NCBI GenBank assembly: GCA_020446525.1
Contig: JAGREO010000232.1
Location: forward strand, 1-38,011
Length of the DNA stretch: 38,011 bases
Source: Geminicoccaceae bacterium
GTDB lineage: Bacteria; Pseudomonadota; Alphaproteobacteria; Geminicoccales; Geminicoccaceae
Reading direction: 5' to 3'
This document shows, in pieces, positions 1 through 8,546 of the stretch (positions within the stretch are counted from its first letter, which is position 1; every line of letters begins with the position of its first letter). The notes under the pieces are model-generated. The model made no database searches and was not told the DNA's origin. It saw nothing but the letters and a program-made list of their open reading frames with translations. The position numbers and the translations under genes were made by a program.

Positions 1-77
1 GCGAAACGCGCGCAGGCGGATGGAAAGTCGTCGGGCGGGGCGGCGTGATGGTGGGTCATGGGGCGACTATAGACCTG

Positions 78-107
78 TTGTCCCGTCATGTCAACGCCCT
101 TTATCCT
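78..107 (+). promoter_or_regulatory. Possible sigma-70-like promoter upstream of the sugar transporter operon
   Basis: A TTGTCC box (78-83) and a TATCCT box (102-107) are separated by 18 bases. The stretch from about 65 to 120 is visibly more A+T-rich than its surroundings. Transcription would begin near 114, leaving a leader of almost 390 bases before the binding-protein gene at 501, or else reading a small upstream gene first. This is pattern matching only. Confidence 0.3.
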
Positions 108-205
108 AGAATATGGTATTCGCAATCGTGGATCGATCGGCGATCGTCGATGCTCGTCATTCTTGGAGCATTGTGTCGGATCGGCGGCGAGAGCATTCGT
201 CCGAG

Positions 206-457
206 ATGCCCGAAACGGTGGATCGGCCTTTCCTCGAGCGCAAACGGAAGCCGTCCGCCGAAGTGCGGGCGTCCGTGACCATTGGCCGCGAAAAGGCCCG
301 GGCGCTGTACGAGAAATCGTTCGCTCGAGCGACGGGCCGGCGAGCCGTCGAAAAGCTCGCGCCCGTTTCTCCGTTCGTCGAGCGCCGGAAAATCCGTGTC
401 GTTTCATCCGGGCCGAACCCGGACAGCCTGCTTGCGAGGGTCGCAGGCGGGGATTAG
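206..457 (+). CDS. Possible small basic protein of unknown function
   Basis: An open frame from an ATG at 206 to TAG at 457 would encode about 83 residues; the frame is open back to an ATG at 113. From about 206 onward the third codon positions are mostly G or C, like real genes here, which is the only support. The product is charged, rich in Arg, Lys and Glu, with no signal peptide, membrane segment or familiar motif. No good ribosome binding site precedes the ATG. It fills the otherwise empty 500-base stretch before the sugar transporter operon, and the rest of that stretch holds nothing I recognise. It may simply be a leader region. Confidence 0.22.
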   Translation: MPETVDRPFLERKRKPSAEVRASVTIGREKARALYEKSFARATGRRAVEKLAPVSPFVERRKIRVVSSGPNPDSLLARVAGGD

Positions 458-500
458 GTTGTTGCCATAAGATTGAAACGTTCAGGATCGGGAGGATGAG

Positions 501-1817
501 ATGAGCAGGCTCTTGATGCCGGATATTCGTCGGCGCAGCTTGGTCAAGGCGGGTATCGCCTCGGCACTCTTTCCCATGCCGTTCGTCTCTCGTGCGCGCG
601 CGCAGAGCGGGCCGATGAAGTTCTGGCAGTTCACCGCTCCCGGCGGTTCCAACCCTGCGCGGGTCAAGTGGTTCACCGACCTCGTCGACGCCTGGAACGC
701 CGACCACGAGATCAAGGTCGAGCTCGAATACATACCGGTCGCGCAATATCTCAACGGCACCAAGCTGCAGACGGCGTTCGCAGCCGGCGAGGGGCCGGAC
801 ATCTTCGTCATCAGCCCGGGCGACTTCCTGCGCTACTACAATGGTGGCGTGCTCATGGACTTGGCGCCGTTCATGAGCGACGAGGCCAAGGCCGACTTCT
901 ACGACAGTGCCATGGCGACGCGCGTGGTCGATGGCGGCATCTTCGGCATGCCGATGGAAATCGAGCCGATGGCCATGTACTACAACAAGGCGATGTTCGC
1001 CGAGGCCGGCATCGGCGAGGACCAGCTTCCGACGACGTGGGACGGACTGATCGAGCTGGCGCGGGAGTTCACGACCGCCGAGCGTTATGGTGTCCTCTTC
1101 TCGACCGAGCCCGGCTACTATCAGAACTTCACCTGGTACCCGTTCCTCTGGCAGGGCGGCGGCGAGATCACCGACTTCAATTCGGATGCGGCCGTGCAGG
1201 CGCTGGGGTTCTGGAAGCGCGCCATCGACGAGGGCGTCGCACCGCGCAAGGCGCTCGGCTACGGCGCCAACGATCCGGTCGCCAATATCGGCTCGGGCTT
1301 CTGTGCCATGCAGAATGTCGGCATCTGGGGCGTGAGCGCGCTGCGCGACAACGCCCCCGATCTCGACTACGGCGTCTTCAGGCTGCCGCTGCCGCCGGGC
1401 GGGGAATACACGACCGATCTGGGCGGCTGGGCGTTCGTCGCCAACAGCCAGGGACCGACGCCGGAGGCGGCGGCCGAATTCTGCGTCTGGGCGCTCGGCA
1501 CCATGGAGGACGAGAGCATCGAGCGGATGGTGGAATGGTGCACGGTCGCCAAGAGCGATCTGGCGCCGCGCCGCTCGGCCCAGGAGCGGGCGGTCGCGAA
1601 CGGCTTTTTCGACGAGGGGGTGATGAAGGTCTTCCTCGAGGAGATCTTCCCGGGCGGGCGCGGCGAGCCCAGGGTGCCGCCGCAGGTCTACAAGGCCGTT
1701 TCGGACGCCATCCAGGCCTGCCAGCTCGGCGGCGCCGATCCGGCCGAGCAGGCGGCGCAGGCCGGCAAGCAGATCGAGGCTTTCCTCGCCGGTTATACGG
1801 GTGCGCCGATCGTCTGA
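501..1817 (+). CDS. Sugar ABC transporter substrate-binding protein (family 1, CUT1 type)
   Basis: This 438-residue periplasmic protein would capture a sugar or oligosaccharide and deliver it to the two permeases encoded downstream. The N-terminus carries a twin-arginine-like signal (RRRSLVKAG, residues 11-19) followed by a hydrophobic stretch and an ARA-Q-type cleavage region near residue 35. The mature part has the family 1 extracellular binding-protein layout: a GEGPDIF segment near residue 95, then the MYYNKAMFAEAGI segment typical of this family near residue 155. A GGAGG ribosome binding site five bases upstream supports the ATG at 501. Context (two CUT1 permeases and a GH172 enzyme) points to a fructose- or arabinose-containing oligosaccharide, but the ligand cannot be read from sequence. 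Confidence 0.9.
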   Translation: MSRLLMPDIRRRSLVKAGIASALFPMPFVSRARAQSGPMKFWQFTAPGGSNPARVKWFTDLVDAWNADHEIKVELEYIPVAQYLNGTKLQTAFAAGEGPDIFVISPGDFLRYYNGGVLMDLAPFMSDEAKADFYDSAMATRVVDGGIFGMPMEIEPMAMYYNKAMFAEAGIGEDQLPTTWDGLIELAREFTTAERYGVLFSTEPGYYQNFTWYPFLWQGGGEITDFNSDAAVQALGFWKRAIDEGVAPRKALGYGANDPVANIGSGFCAMQNVGIWGVSALRDNAPDLDYGVFRLPLPPGGEYTTDLGGWAFVANSQGPTPEAAAEFCVWALGTMEDESIERMVEWCTVAKSDLAPRRSAQERAVANGFFDEGVMKVFLEEIFPGGRGEPRVPPQVYKAVSDAIQACQLGGADPAEQAAQAGKQIEAFLAGYTGAPIV

Positions 1818-1830
1818 TGCCCATCGACCC

Positions 1831-2775
1831 ATGACGGCCGCCGGAGCGATCGGCGGCTCCCCTGCGGCCGGAACCGGGGCCGCGGGTCTCTCGGCCCGCC
1901 ATCGCGAGTGGCTGGCCGGTTATCTCTTCGTGGCGCCCGACGCGCTCGGCCTGCTGGTCTTCGTCGCCGGGCCGATGCTGCTGTCGCTGACGCTGGGCTT
2001 CTTCAGCGTCAGCGGCTTCGGCACCTACCAGTTCGTCGGCCTCGCGAACTATCGCCGCATGCTGGCCGACCCGCTCTTTCTCGACAGCTTCCGCGTCACG
2101 GTGACCTATGTCGTTGCACTGGTGCCCGGCCTCTATGTCACCGGTCTCGGGCTGGCGCTGCTGGTGCAGCGCAAGATGGCGCTGGTCGGCCTCTTCCGCA
2201 CCCTTTTCTTCCTGCCGCACATGGTCAGCCTCGTCGTCGTGGGCCTCGTCTGGCAGGTGGTGCTGCTCGAAAAGATCGGCATCGTCAACCGCATGATGGC
2301 GAGCCTCGGTATCGGTTCGGTCTCGTGGCTCGGCCACCCCGATCTGGCGCTGGCGACGATCATCTTCGTCAGCATCTGGTTCCTGATGGGCTACTACATG
2401 GTCATTTTCCTCGCAGGCCTCGAGGACATTCCGCGCGAATATTACGAGGCGGCGAAGATCGACGGCGCCGGATCGCTCGCCACCTTCTTCAACGTCACGC
2501 TGCCGCTGCTCAAGCCGACCAGCTTCTTCATCCTGCTGGTCTCGACGGTGGCGGCGGTCGCCGGGTTCCAGACCTTCGATCTCATTTACGTCATGACCAA
2601 GGGCGGACCGGCCAACGCGACGACGCTGGTGATCTATTACATCTACGAGCAGGCCTTTCAATTCAACGAATATGGCTACGCCGCGGCGCTGGCCTCGACC
2701 GTGGTGGTGGCGCTCGTGGCGCTCACCGGCCTGCTCTTCCTGCTCACCCGCGGCGGCCGGTTCGACCATGGCTGA
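1831..2775 (+). CDS. Sugar ABC transporter permease, MalF/UgpA-like
   Basis: This 314-residue inner-membrane protein should form half of the channel for the substrate caught by the product of 501-1817. About six hydrophobic segments begin near residue 30. The EAA loop that docks the ATPase is present (EAAKIDGAGS followed by LPLLKPT, around residues 207-230). The ATG at 1831 is preferred because it lies 14 bases after the previous stop. A GTG at 1801 in the same frame would overlap the binding-protein gene. The C-terminal 8 bases overlap the next permease, so translation of the two is probably coupled. Confidence 0.9.
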   Translation: MTAAGAIGGSPAAGTGAAGLSARHREWLAGYLFVAPDALGLLVFVAGPMLLSLTLGFFSVSGFGTYQFVGLANYRRMLADPLFLDSFRVTVTYVVALVPGLYVTGLGLALLVQRKMALVGLFRTLFFLPHMVSLVVVGLVWQVVLLEKIGIVNRMMASLGIGSVSWLGHPDLALATIIFVSIWFLMGYYMVIFLAGLEDIPREYYEAAKIDGAGSLATFFNVTLPLLKPTSFFILLVSTVAAVAGFQTFDLIYVMTKGGPANATTLVIYYIYEQAFQFNEYGYAAALASTVVVALVALTGLLFLLTRGGRFDHG

Positions 2776-3601
2776 AGCCCGCGAACCGGGCGGCTCGGCC
2801 GCGGTCCGTCTGGCGTTCTTCCTGGCGACCGCGGCCCTGGCGCTGGCGACGGTGGCGCCGCTCCTTTGGATGGTCTCGATGGCCCTGAAGGCGGCGGACG
2901 AGGTCTTCTCGATGGCGCTGGTGCCGGCGAGGCCGACGCTCGGGAACTTCGTCTACGTCTTCACCGAGGTCGATTTCCTGCGCTACATGCTCAACAGCCT
3001 GTTCGTCGCTGGCAGCGTCACCCTCGTCGCCCTGCTGTTCCATTCCATGGCCGGCTATGCGCTGGCACGGCTGCGGTTTCCCGGCCGTGATCTGATCTTC
3101 GCCGGCATGTTCGCCACCTTCCTGGTCTCGCTGCCGGTGATCATCGTGCCGCTCTTCATCCTGGTCCGTGAGCTCGGCATGCTCGACAGCTATGCCGGGT
3201 TGATCGTGCCGGCGATCTTCAACGCCTTCGGCATCTTCCTCTTGCGCCAGTTCTACCTCTCGGTGCCGCGCGAGCTCGAGGAGGCGGCGCTGATCGACGG
3301 CGCGGGCTATTGGCGGATCTACTGGAGCATCATTCTGCCGCTCAGCAAGCCGATCCTGGCGGCGCTCGCGATCTTCTTCTTCGTGGTCAACTGGAACGCC
3401 TTCCTGTGGCCGATCACCATCACCAGCAGCGAGCGGCTCTGGGTCGTGCAGGTGGCGATCGCCAGCTTCCAGGACCAGTACGCCGCCTCGTGGAACTACA
3501 TCATGGCCGCCTCGACCGTCGTCGCCCTGCCGACGCTGGCGCTGTTCCTGCTCTTCCAGCGGCAGATCACCGAATCGATCAAGACCGGCGGGCTCAAGTG
3601 A
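2768..3601 (+). CDS. Sugar ABC transporter permease, MalG/UgpE-like
   Basis: This 277-residue membrane protein is the second half of the CUT1 channel. It has the expected N-terminal membrane segment (about residues 13-35), further hydrophobic segments, and an EAA loop reading EEAALIDGAGYW then ILPLSKP near residues 173-195. The ATG at 2768 lies inside the last codons of the preceding permease, an 8-base overlap, which favours this start over longer in-frame ones. No gene for the cognate ATPase lies nearby. Either a shared MsmK/UgpC-type ATPase encoded elsewhere serves it, or that gene lies outside the window. Confidence 0.9.
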   Translation: MAEAREPGGSAAVRLAFFLATAALALATVAPLLWMVSMALKAADEVFSMALVPARPTLGNFVYVFTEVDFLRYMLNSLFVAGSVTLVALLFHSMAGYALARLRFPGRDLIFAGMFATFLVSLPVIIVPLFILVRELGMLDSYAGLIVPAIFNAFGIFLLRQFYLSVPRELEEAALIDGAGYWRIYWSIILPLSKPILAALAIFFFVVNWNAFLWPITITSSERLWVVQVAIASFQDQYAASWNYIMAASTVVALPTLALFLLFQRQITESIKTGGLK

Positions 3602-3611
3602 GGAGAATCTG

Positions 3612-4787
3612 ATGCAGAACAATGCCGGCCTGTCGCCGCTTCGCGGCCTGGCCAGGCTGCGCCATGTCCGCAGCCGCCGCTTTTCCAGCTTCGACCGTAC
3701 CGGCGGCAATGACGACCGCTTCCACATCGCGCCCGGCGAGACGGTGACGATCGCCGAGACCGACGGTGCCGGGATCGTCACCCACATCTGGGCGACGCTG
3801 CAATGCGCCAGCCCGCACTATCTGCGCAAGGTCATCCTGCGCGCCTTCTGGGACGGCGAGGCCGAGCCCAGCATCGAGTGCCCGATCGGCGATTTCTTCG
3901 GCATGGGCCATGCCCGGACCCGCAACTTCGTCAGCCTGCCGCTGCAATGCAGTCCCGAGGACGGCAAGGCGTTCAATTGCTGGTTTCCGATGCCGTTCGC
4001 CCGCGGCATGCGCATGACGATCACCAGCGAGTGCGAGGACGAGCTTCTCTTCTACTACTATGTCGATCTCGAGCTGCACGATCGCCTCGAGGAGCATCTG
4101 GGCCGTTTCCACGCCCAGTGGCGGCGCGCGCTGCCCGAAGGCATGGACGAGACGGGGGTCGGTAATGCGGAAGTGCTCTTCGGCGGCCACAATACCGACG
4201 GTGCCGGGAACTACACGATCCTCGAGGCCGAAGGGCATGGGCACTATGTCGGCTGCCTGCTCTCGGTCTATTCGCTGCGCCGTTCGGCGGAGTGGGACTG
4301 GTACGGCGAGGGCGACGACATGATCTTCGTCGACGGCGAGCCGGGCATCGAGGTCGCCGACGCCGGACGCCGCCACCAGCTCGCGAGCGCCGCCGGCGCT
4401 CCCCTAATCGAGCCGCGCCCGGAAAGCCGCCCCGGCGCCAACGACGCCTGGCCGCCGACCCTGCACGGCACCGGCACCGAGGACTACTTCAACACCGCCT
4501 GGTGCCCGACCCAGGAGCAGTCGGCCCCCTATCACGGCGTCATCGCCGGCGGCGGACCGAACTGGACCGATCCGGTCACCCTCTACCGTTTCCACATCGA
4601 GGATCCGGTGGTCTTCCGCCGCTGCATCCGCGTGACCATCGAGCACGGCCACGCCAACCGCCGCGCCGACGAGCTCTCCAGCACCGCCTTCTGGTACCAG
4701 GCCGAGCCGCACGGGCCGTTCCCGCCACTGCCGCCGGTGGCGGAACGCCTTCCCGCGTTTCGCCGGCCTTTCGAGGAGCGACCGTAG
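3612..4787 (+). CDS. DUF2961 / glycoside hydrolase family 172 enzyme
   Basis: This 391-residue protein belongs to the DUF2961 family, now GH172, whose known members cleave or rearrange alpha-D-fructofuranosides and D-arabinofuranosides. Recognisable motifs are SSFDRTGGNDD (residues 25-35), the GEGDD segment (232-236), GTGTEDYF (286-293), PYHG (306-309) and YRFHIEDP followed by IEHG (325-346). There is no signal peptide, so it should act in the cytoplasm on imported sugar. A GAGGAGAA ribosome binding site lies 10 bases after the permease stop, which puts it in the same operon. Oddity: about 35 extra residues separate the GEGDD and GTGTED motifs (see findings). The family call is firm; the substrate is unknown. 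Confidence 0.88.
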   Translation: MQNNAGLSPLRGLARLRHVRSRRFSSFDRTGGNDDRFHIAPGETVTIAETDGAGIVTHIWATLQCASPHYLRKVILRAFWDGEAEPSIECPIGDFFGMGHARTRNFVSLPLQCSPEDGKAFNCWFPMPFARGMRMTITSECEDELLFYYYVDLELHDRLEEHLGRFHAQWRRALPEGMDETGVGNAEVLFGGHNTDGAGNYTILEAEGHGHYVGCLLSVYSLRRSAEWDWYGEGDDMIFVDGEPGIEVADAGRRHQLASAAGAPLIEPRPESRPGANDAWPPTLHGTGTEDYFNTAWCPTQEQSAPYHGVIAGGGPNWTDPVTLYRFHIEDPVVFRRCIRVTIEHGHANRRADELSSTAFWYQAEPHGPFPPLPPVAERLPAFRRPFEERP

Positions 4788-4846
4788 CCAAGAAACCGAG
4801 TGAATGTCGCGGTGCATTCGAGAACGCCACCGAGGTCCCGTCGCCC

Positions 4847-5758
4847 ATGCAGACGATCGTTAGCTTTCGCCACCTCGAGGCATTGCGGGCGGTTTTTCTC
4901 GCCGGTTCCGTGACGGGTGCGGCACATCGGATGAGCATCACGCAGTCGGCCGTGAGCCACCTCGTTCGTGATGCCGAAGAGAGGCTGGGATACAAGCTCT
5001 TCGATCGGCGGCTCGGCCGGCTCGTGCCGACAAGGCGCGGTCGGCTGCTGTGGGAGCAAATCCGGCAGGCTTTCACCGGCTTCGAGGCGATCAACGACTT
5101 CTGCTTGCGGCTGCGTGAGATCGAGGCGCGCGACATCGTCGTCGCCACCATTCCGATCGTTTCCACGGCGATCCTTCCCTGGGTCTTTCGTCGTTATCGT
5201 GAGACGATCGGTCCGCAGTTCTTTCGCATCCGTCCGCAAGAGACCGAGATCGCCATCGCGTCGGTAAGATTCCAGACGGCGGACATCGCCTTCGGTGTCA
5301 ATCTGGAGCCGGTGCCGGGCGTTGCCGGCACGGTGATCGCAGACTACGACGCCATGTGCTTCCTCCCGCCGGGCCATCCCCTGGCAGCCAAGCGGGTGAT
5401 CGAGCAAAAGGATCTCCTGCACCTGCCGATGATCTCTCTCTCCAGGAGGGAGGGCATCGGACAATCCGTCGAAACGGCGTTGCCGGACATCGATCTCGCG
5501 GCGCGGGCGGTCGTGGAGTGCCCGTCCGCCATCACCGCCGCCGCCATGGTCGAAGCCGGCATCGGCTACACCCTGCTGGATCCCATCACCGCGTTCATCT
5601 TTCGCGGGTCCGAGATCGTGGTGCGACCGTTCCAGCCGCGCATTCCCTTCGTCATCCGCGCCTATTGGAGCGAGACCGAAGATGCATCATTCGATCGCGC
5701 CTATTTCGTCGATCTGACGAAGAAGCGCGCTTTGGCTATCGCCGATCGGAAAGCTTAG
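4847..5758 (+). CDS. LysR-family transcriptional regulator
   Basis: This 303-residue protein has the LysR winged helix-turn-helix at its N-terminus (residues 6-65: FRHLEALRAVFLAGS, then SITQSAVSHLVRDAEERLG) and a periplasmic-binding-protein-like effector domain behind it. The ATG at 4847 is chosen because LysR proteins typically begin a few residues before the first helix; a GAGGT motif lies about 10 bases upstream. It follows the GH172 gene by 59 bases. It meets the minus-strand permease gene tail to tail with overlapping stop codons (5755-5758). It probably regulates the amine uptake and oxidation operon ending there, whose promoter region at 11296-11496 holds a T-N11-A dyad. Control of the sugar operon cannot be excluded. 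Confidence 0.88.
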   Translation: MQTIVSFRHLEALRAVFLAGSVTGAAHRMSITQSAVSHLVRDAEERLGYKLFDRRLGRLVPTRRGRLLWEQIRQAFTGFEAINDFCLRLREIEARDIVVATIPIVSTAILPWVFRRYRETIGPQFFRIRPQETEIAIASVRFQTADIAFGVNLEPVPGVAGTVIADYDAMCFLPPGHPLAAKRVIEQKDLLHLPMISLSRREGIGQSVETALPDIDLAARAVVECPSAITAAAMVEAGIGYTLLDPITAFIFRGSEIVVRPFQPRIPFVIRAYWSETEDASFDRAYFVDLTKKRALAIADRKA

Positions 5759-6549
5759 CGTGTGGGTGCCGCGCGGCCGACGCTCAGCATCCGCCGCGCT
5801 GCCGCGTCGATCAGTAGAACGAACACGGTGACGCCGATCAGGAACGCGCTCACGGCGGCGATGGTCGGCTCGACGTCCATGCGCAGGCTGTTCCAGATGC
5901 GCACGGGCAGGGTCTCGGAGGAGACGCCCGAGAGAAAGAGCGCGATGATCAGCTCGTCGAACGAAGCGAGAAAGCTGAAGAGCGCAGCCGAGAGGATGCC
6001 GGGCACGATCAGCGGCAGCACGATACGGCGAAAGACGATCACGCGCGAGGCGCCGAGGCCGAACGCCGCCCGCTCGAGATTGGGATCGACTCCTTGCAGC
6101 GTCGACATGAGGATCAGCACGACGATCGGGGCGGCCACGACCGAATGGCTGACGGCGATCCAGAACCGCGAGCCGACGAGGCCCAATGGTGCCGAAACGA
6201 AGTAGAGCGCGATCGCAGTGATGACGTGTGGCACGATCAGCGGCAGCAGCACGAAGGAGAGCATGATACGCTTGCCGGCCATCCTCCCGCGCACGAGCGC
6301 GTACGCGGCCAGAAAGCCGATGACGGTCGAGATCAGGCTGGTCATCAGGCCGATCGACAGGCTGGCGATCAGCGATCGACGCCATTCCGGATTGCCGAGA
6401 AACGTCTCGTACCAGCGCAGCGAGACGGAGTTGGGTGGAAAGCGCAGATACGGGTCGCCGCTGAAGGACAGGATGAGCACGACCAGGACCGGCGCGATGA
6501 GGATGACGCTGATCAAGGCGACGACGAAGCGGATCCAGCGGTCGGCCAT
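5755..6549 (-). CDS. ABC transporter permease, PotC-like
   Basis: This 264-residue inner-membrane protein is a spermidine/putrescine-type (PotC-like) permease. It has about six hydrophobic segments, the PPNSVSLRWYETFLGN segment characteristic of PotC relatives near residues 38-53, and an EAA-like loop (LERAAFGLGAS then IVLPLIVPGI, about residues 157-182). It is the last gene of the six-gene minus-strand operon and begins one base after the preceding permease stops. Its TAA (complement of 5755-5757) shares bases with the LysR stop on the other strand. Partner: the PotB-like permease at 6551-7438. Confidence 0.9.
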   Translation of the reverse strand: MADRWIRFVVALISVILIAPVLVVLILSFSGDPYLRFPPNSVSLRWYETFLGNPEWRRSLIASLSIGLMTSLISTVIGFLAAYALVRGRMAGKRIMLSFVLLPLIVPHVITAIALYFVSAPLGLVGSRFWIAVSHSVVAAPIVVLILMSTLQGVDPNLERAAFGLGASRVIVFRRIVLPLIVPGILSAALFSFLASFDELIIALFLSGVSSETLPVRIWNSLRMDVEPTIAAVSAFLIGVTVFVLLIDAAARRMLSVGRAAPTR

Positions 6550-6550
6550 C

Positions 6551-7438
6551 TCAGCCCATCATCCGCTCGATATTGGCGAAGCGGTAGTAGATCGAATAGA
6601 GCACCAGTGTGACCACCAGAAGAAACAGCGACATGATCGCCGCCAGCGGCCAGTTGAGCGTCAATTCCACCTCGCGCTCGATCAGCATGGCGATCATCAC
6701 GTCGCTCGGCCCGCCCATCAGCGCCGGGGTGATGAAGAAGCCGATGGCGAGGATGAAGACGATCAGGCAGCCTGAAAAGACACCGTGAAGGGTCAGCGGC
6801 AGATAGACCCGCCTGAAGATGTAGAAGCCGCCGGCGCCTAGCCCGCGGGCGGCGCGCAGCAGGCTGGGATCGATCCCCTTCATCGTCGCATAGAGCGTCA
6901 AGACTAGGTAGGGGAGCAGGACGTAGGCCATGCCGACGACGACGGCGAACGTGTTGTACATCATCGCGACGGGTTCATCGACGATGCCGGTCCACAGCAA
7001 GAGGCTGTTGATCAGACCCTGGCGACCGAGGATCACCATCCAGGAGTAGGTGCGCACGATCACCGAGGTGAAATAGGGCAGGACCACGCACATGACGAGC
7101 AGCGTGAAGGCGACACCCCGGGAGCGCGCCATCATGTAGGCGATCGGGTAGGCCAGCAGCAGCGCCACAAGGGTCACGACCAGCGCGATCCAGTTGGTGA
7201 TGACGATGGACCCGCGAATGGCCGGCGAGGTCAGCACGGTCCAGATCGTGTCGACGATCTCCGCGAAACCTTCGCCGCTGTCCTGCAGCGTGCGGACGAA
7301 GAACCAGGCGATCGGCAGCAGGAACATGGAGACCAGCATCAAGGCCAGCGGCAAGATCAACCAGGCTGGATCGAAGTCGCTCACGCGATCGGCATCGCGG
7401 ATCGAGGCCACGGGCGCCGTCCGTGCCGTCTCAACCAT
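6551..7438 (-). CDS. ABC transporter permease, PotB-like
   Basis: This 295-residue membrane protein is the PotB-like half of the same transporter. A first membrane segment lies near residues 26-48 and several follow. The PotB-type segment RTYSWMVILGRQGLIN is present near residues 125-140, and the EAA loop reads LLRAARGLGAGG then VYLPLTLHG. The ATG at 7438 overlaps the ATPase stop by 8 bases (ATGGTTGA), which identifies the start although the frame stays open much further upstream. Confidence 0.9.
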   Translation of the reverse strand: MVETARTAPVASIRDADRVSDFDPAWLILPLALMLVSMFLLPIAWFFVRTLQDSGEGFAEIVDTIWTVLTSPAIRGSIVITNWIALVVTLVALLLAYPIAYMMARSRGVAFTLLVMCVVLPYFTSVIVRTYSWMVILGRQGLINSLLLWTGIVDEPVAMMYNTFAVVVGMAYVLLPYLVLTLYATMKGIDPSLLRAARGLGAGGFYIFRRVYLPLTLHGVFSGCLIVFILAIGFFITPALMGGPSDVMIAMLIEREVELTLNWPLAAIMSLFLLVVTLVLYSIYYRFANIERMMG

Positions 7439-8546
7439 GGTGGTAGAGAATGGCGTCGTCGGGGCGCCATGCGGCGGTGACGGCGTCGCCGACCCCGAAG
7501 GCCGGCGTCCGTCCGCTATTCTGCGCGTCGACGGTGACGAGCTCGCCCGCACCGATGTCGACGCCATAGCGGACGAGATTGCCGAGAAACGACAGGCGCG
7601 CGACCTTTCCCGCGACGCGGTTCGACCCTGCTTCGCCCGTTGCGTCGTTCGCTGCGTGGACGGCGATCCGTTCGGGGCGAACGAAGTGCTTGGCGCCCTC
7701 TGCGATCTCCTCGTCGACGATGGCGCGAGAGGCACGGAGGATGGTGCCGCCAGCGACGGCGAGGCTCTTGGACCGCAAATTGTCGATCCGACCTTCGATC
7801 AGGTTCGCCTCACCCAAGAACTTGCCGGCGAAGATCGAGCCTGGGCGTTCGTAGACGTCGGTCGGTGCGCCCATCTGCTCGATGCGCCCGTGATTCATGA
7901 TGGCGATGACGTCCGACATGTTCATCGCCTCTTCCTGGTCGTGGGTGACGTAGACGACCGTCATGCCCAAGCGCCGTTGGATCTCCTTGATCTCGACCTG
8001 CATCTGGTAGCGCAGGTTCTTGTCGAGCGCGCCCAGCGGCTCGTCCATGAGCACGACGGGCGGCTGGAAGACGACCGCACGCGCCAGCGCCACGCGCTGC
8101 TGCTGCCCTCCTGAAAGTTCGCGCGGCAGGCGGCGCTCGAAACCGGCTAGGCGGACGACGTCGAGCGCCCAAGTCACCCGCTCCTCGCGCTCGGCATTGC
8201 CAAACCTGCGAACGCGCAGCGGGAACGCGATGTTCTCTGCCACAGAGAGGTGCGGGAAGAGGGCATAGTTCTGAAACACCATTCCCAATTCGCGGTATTG
8301 CGGCGAAAGGCGGGTGACGTCACGGTCCTCGATGAGGATTCGGCCTTCGTCCGGATCGACGAAGCCCGCGATCATGCTCAGGGTCGTCGTCTTGCCCGAA
8401 CCGCTCGGCCCCAGAAGCGAAAAGAACTGGCCGGAGGGGATGGCGACCGAAACCTCGGCCACCACCGTCGCGGCTGCATAGCGCTTCGTCAGGCGTTCGA
8501 GACGAAGCGATCCGCTCTGCACGGCCGTCAGCCCTGCAGGATCCAC
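7431..8546 (-). CDS. ABC transporter ATP-binding protein, PotA-like
   Basis: This protein of about 371 residues energises the PotB/PotC-like permease pair. The nucleotide-binding domain is complete: Walker A GPSGSGKT (residues 46-53), signature LSGGQQQ, Walker B VVLMDEPLGALD and switch histidine VTHDQEEAM. A TOBE-like C-terminal domain follows, as in PotA/FbpC ATPases. The start is uncertain. The GTG at 8546 has a GAGGT motif nine bases upstream and overlaps the binding-protein gene by 19 bases. A GTG at 8522, just after the binding-protein stop, would give a protein eight residues shorter. Confidence 0.88.
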   Translation of the reverse strand: MDPAGLTAVQSGSLRLERLTKRYAAATVVAEVSVAIPSGQFFSLLGPSGSGKTTTLSMIAGFVDPDEGRILIEDRDVTRLSPQYRELGMVFQNYALFPHLSVAENIAFPLRVRRFGNAEREERVTWALDVVRLAGFERRLPRELSGGQQQRVALARAVVFQPPVVLMDEPLGALDKNLRYQMQVEIKEIQRRLGMTVVYVTHDQEEAMNMSDVIAIMNHGRIEQMGAPTDVYERPGSIFAGKFLGEANLIEGRIDNLRSKSLAVAGGTILRASRAIVDEEIAEGAKHFVRPERIAVHAANDATGEAGSNRVAGKVARLSFLGNLVRYGVDIGAGELVTVDAQNSGRTPAFGVGDAVTAAWRPDDAILYHHG

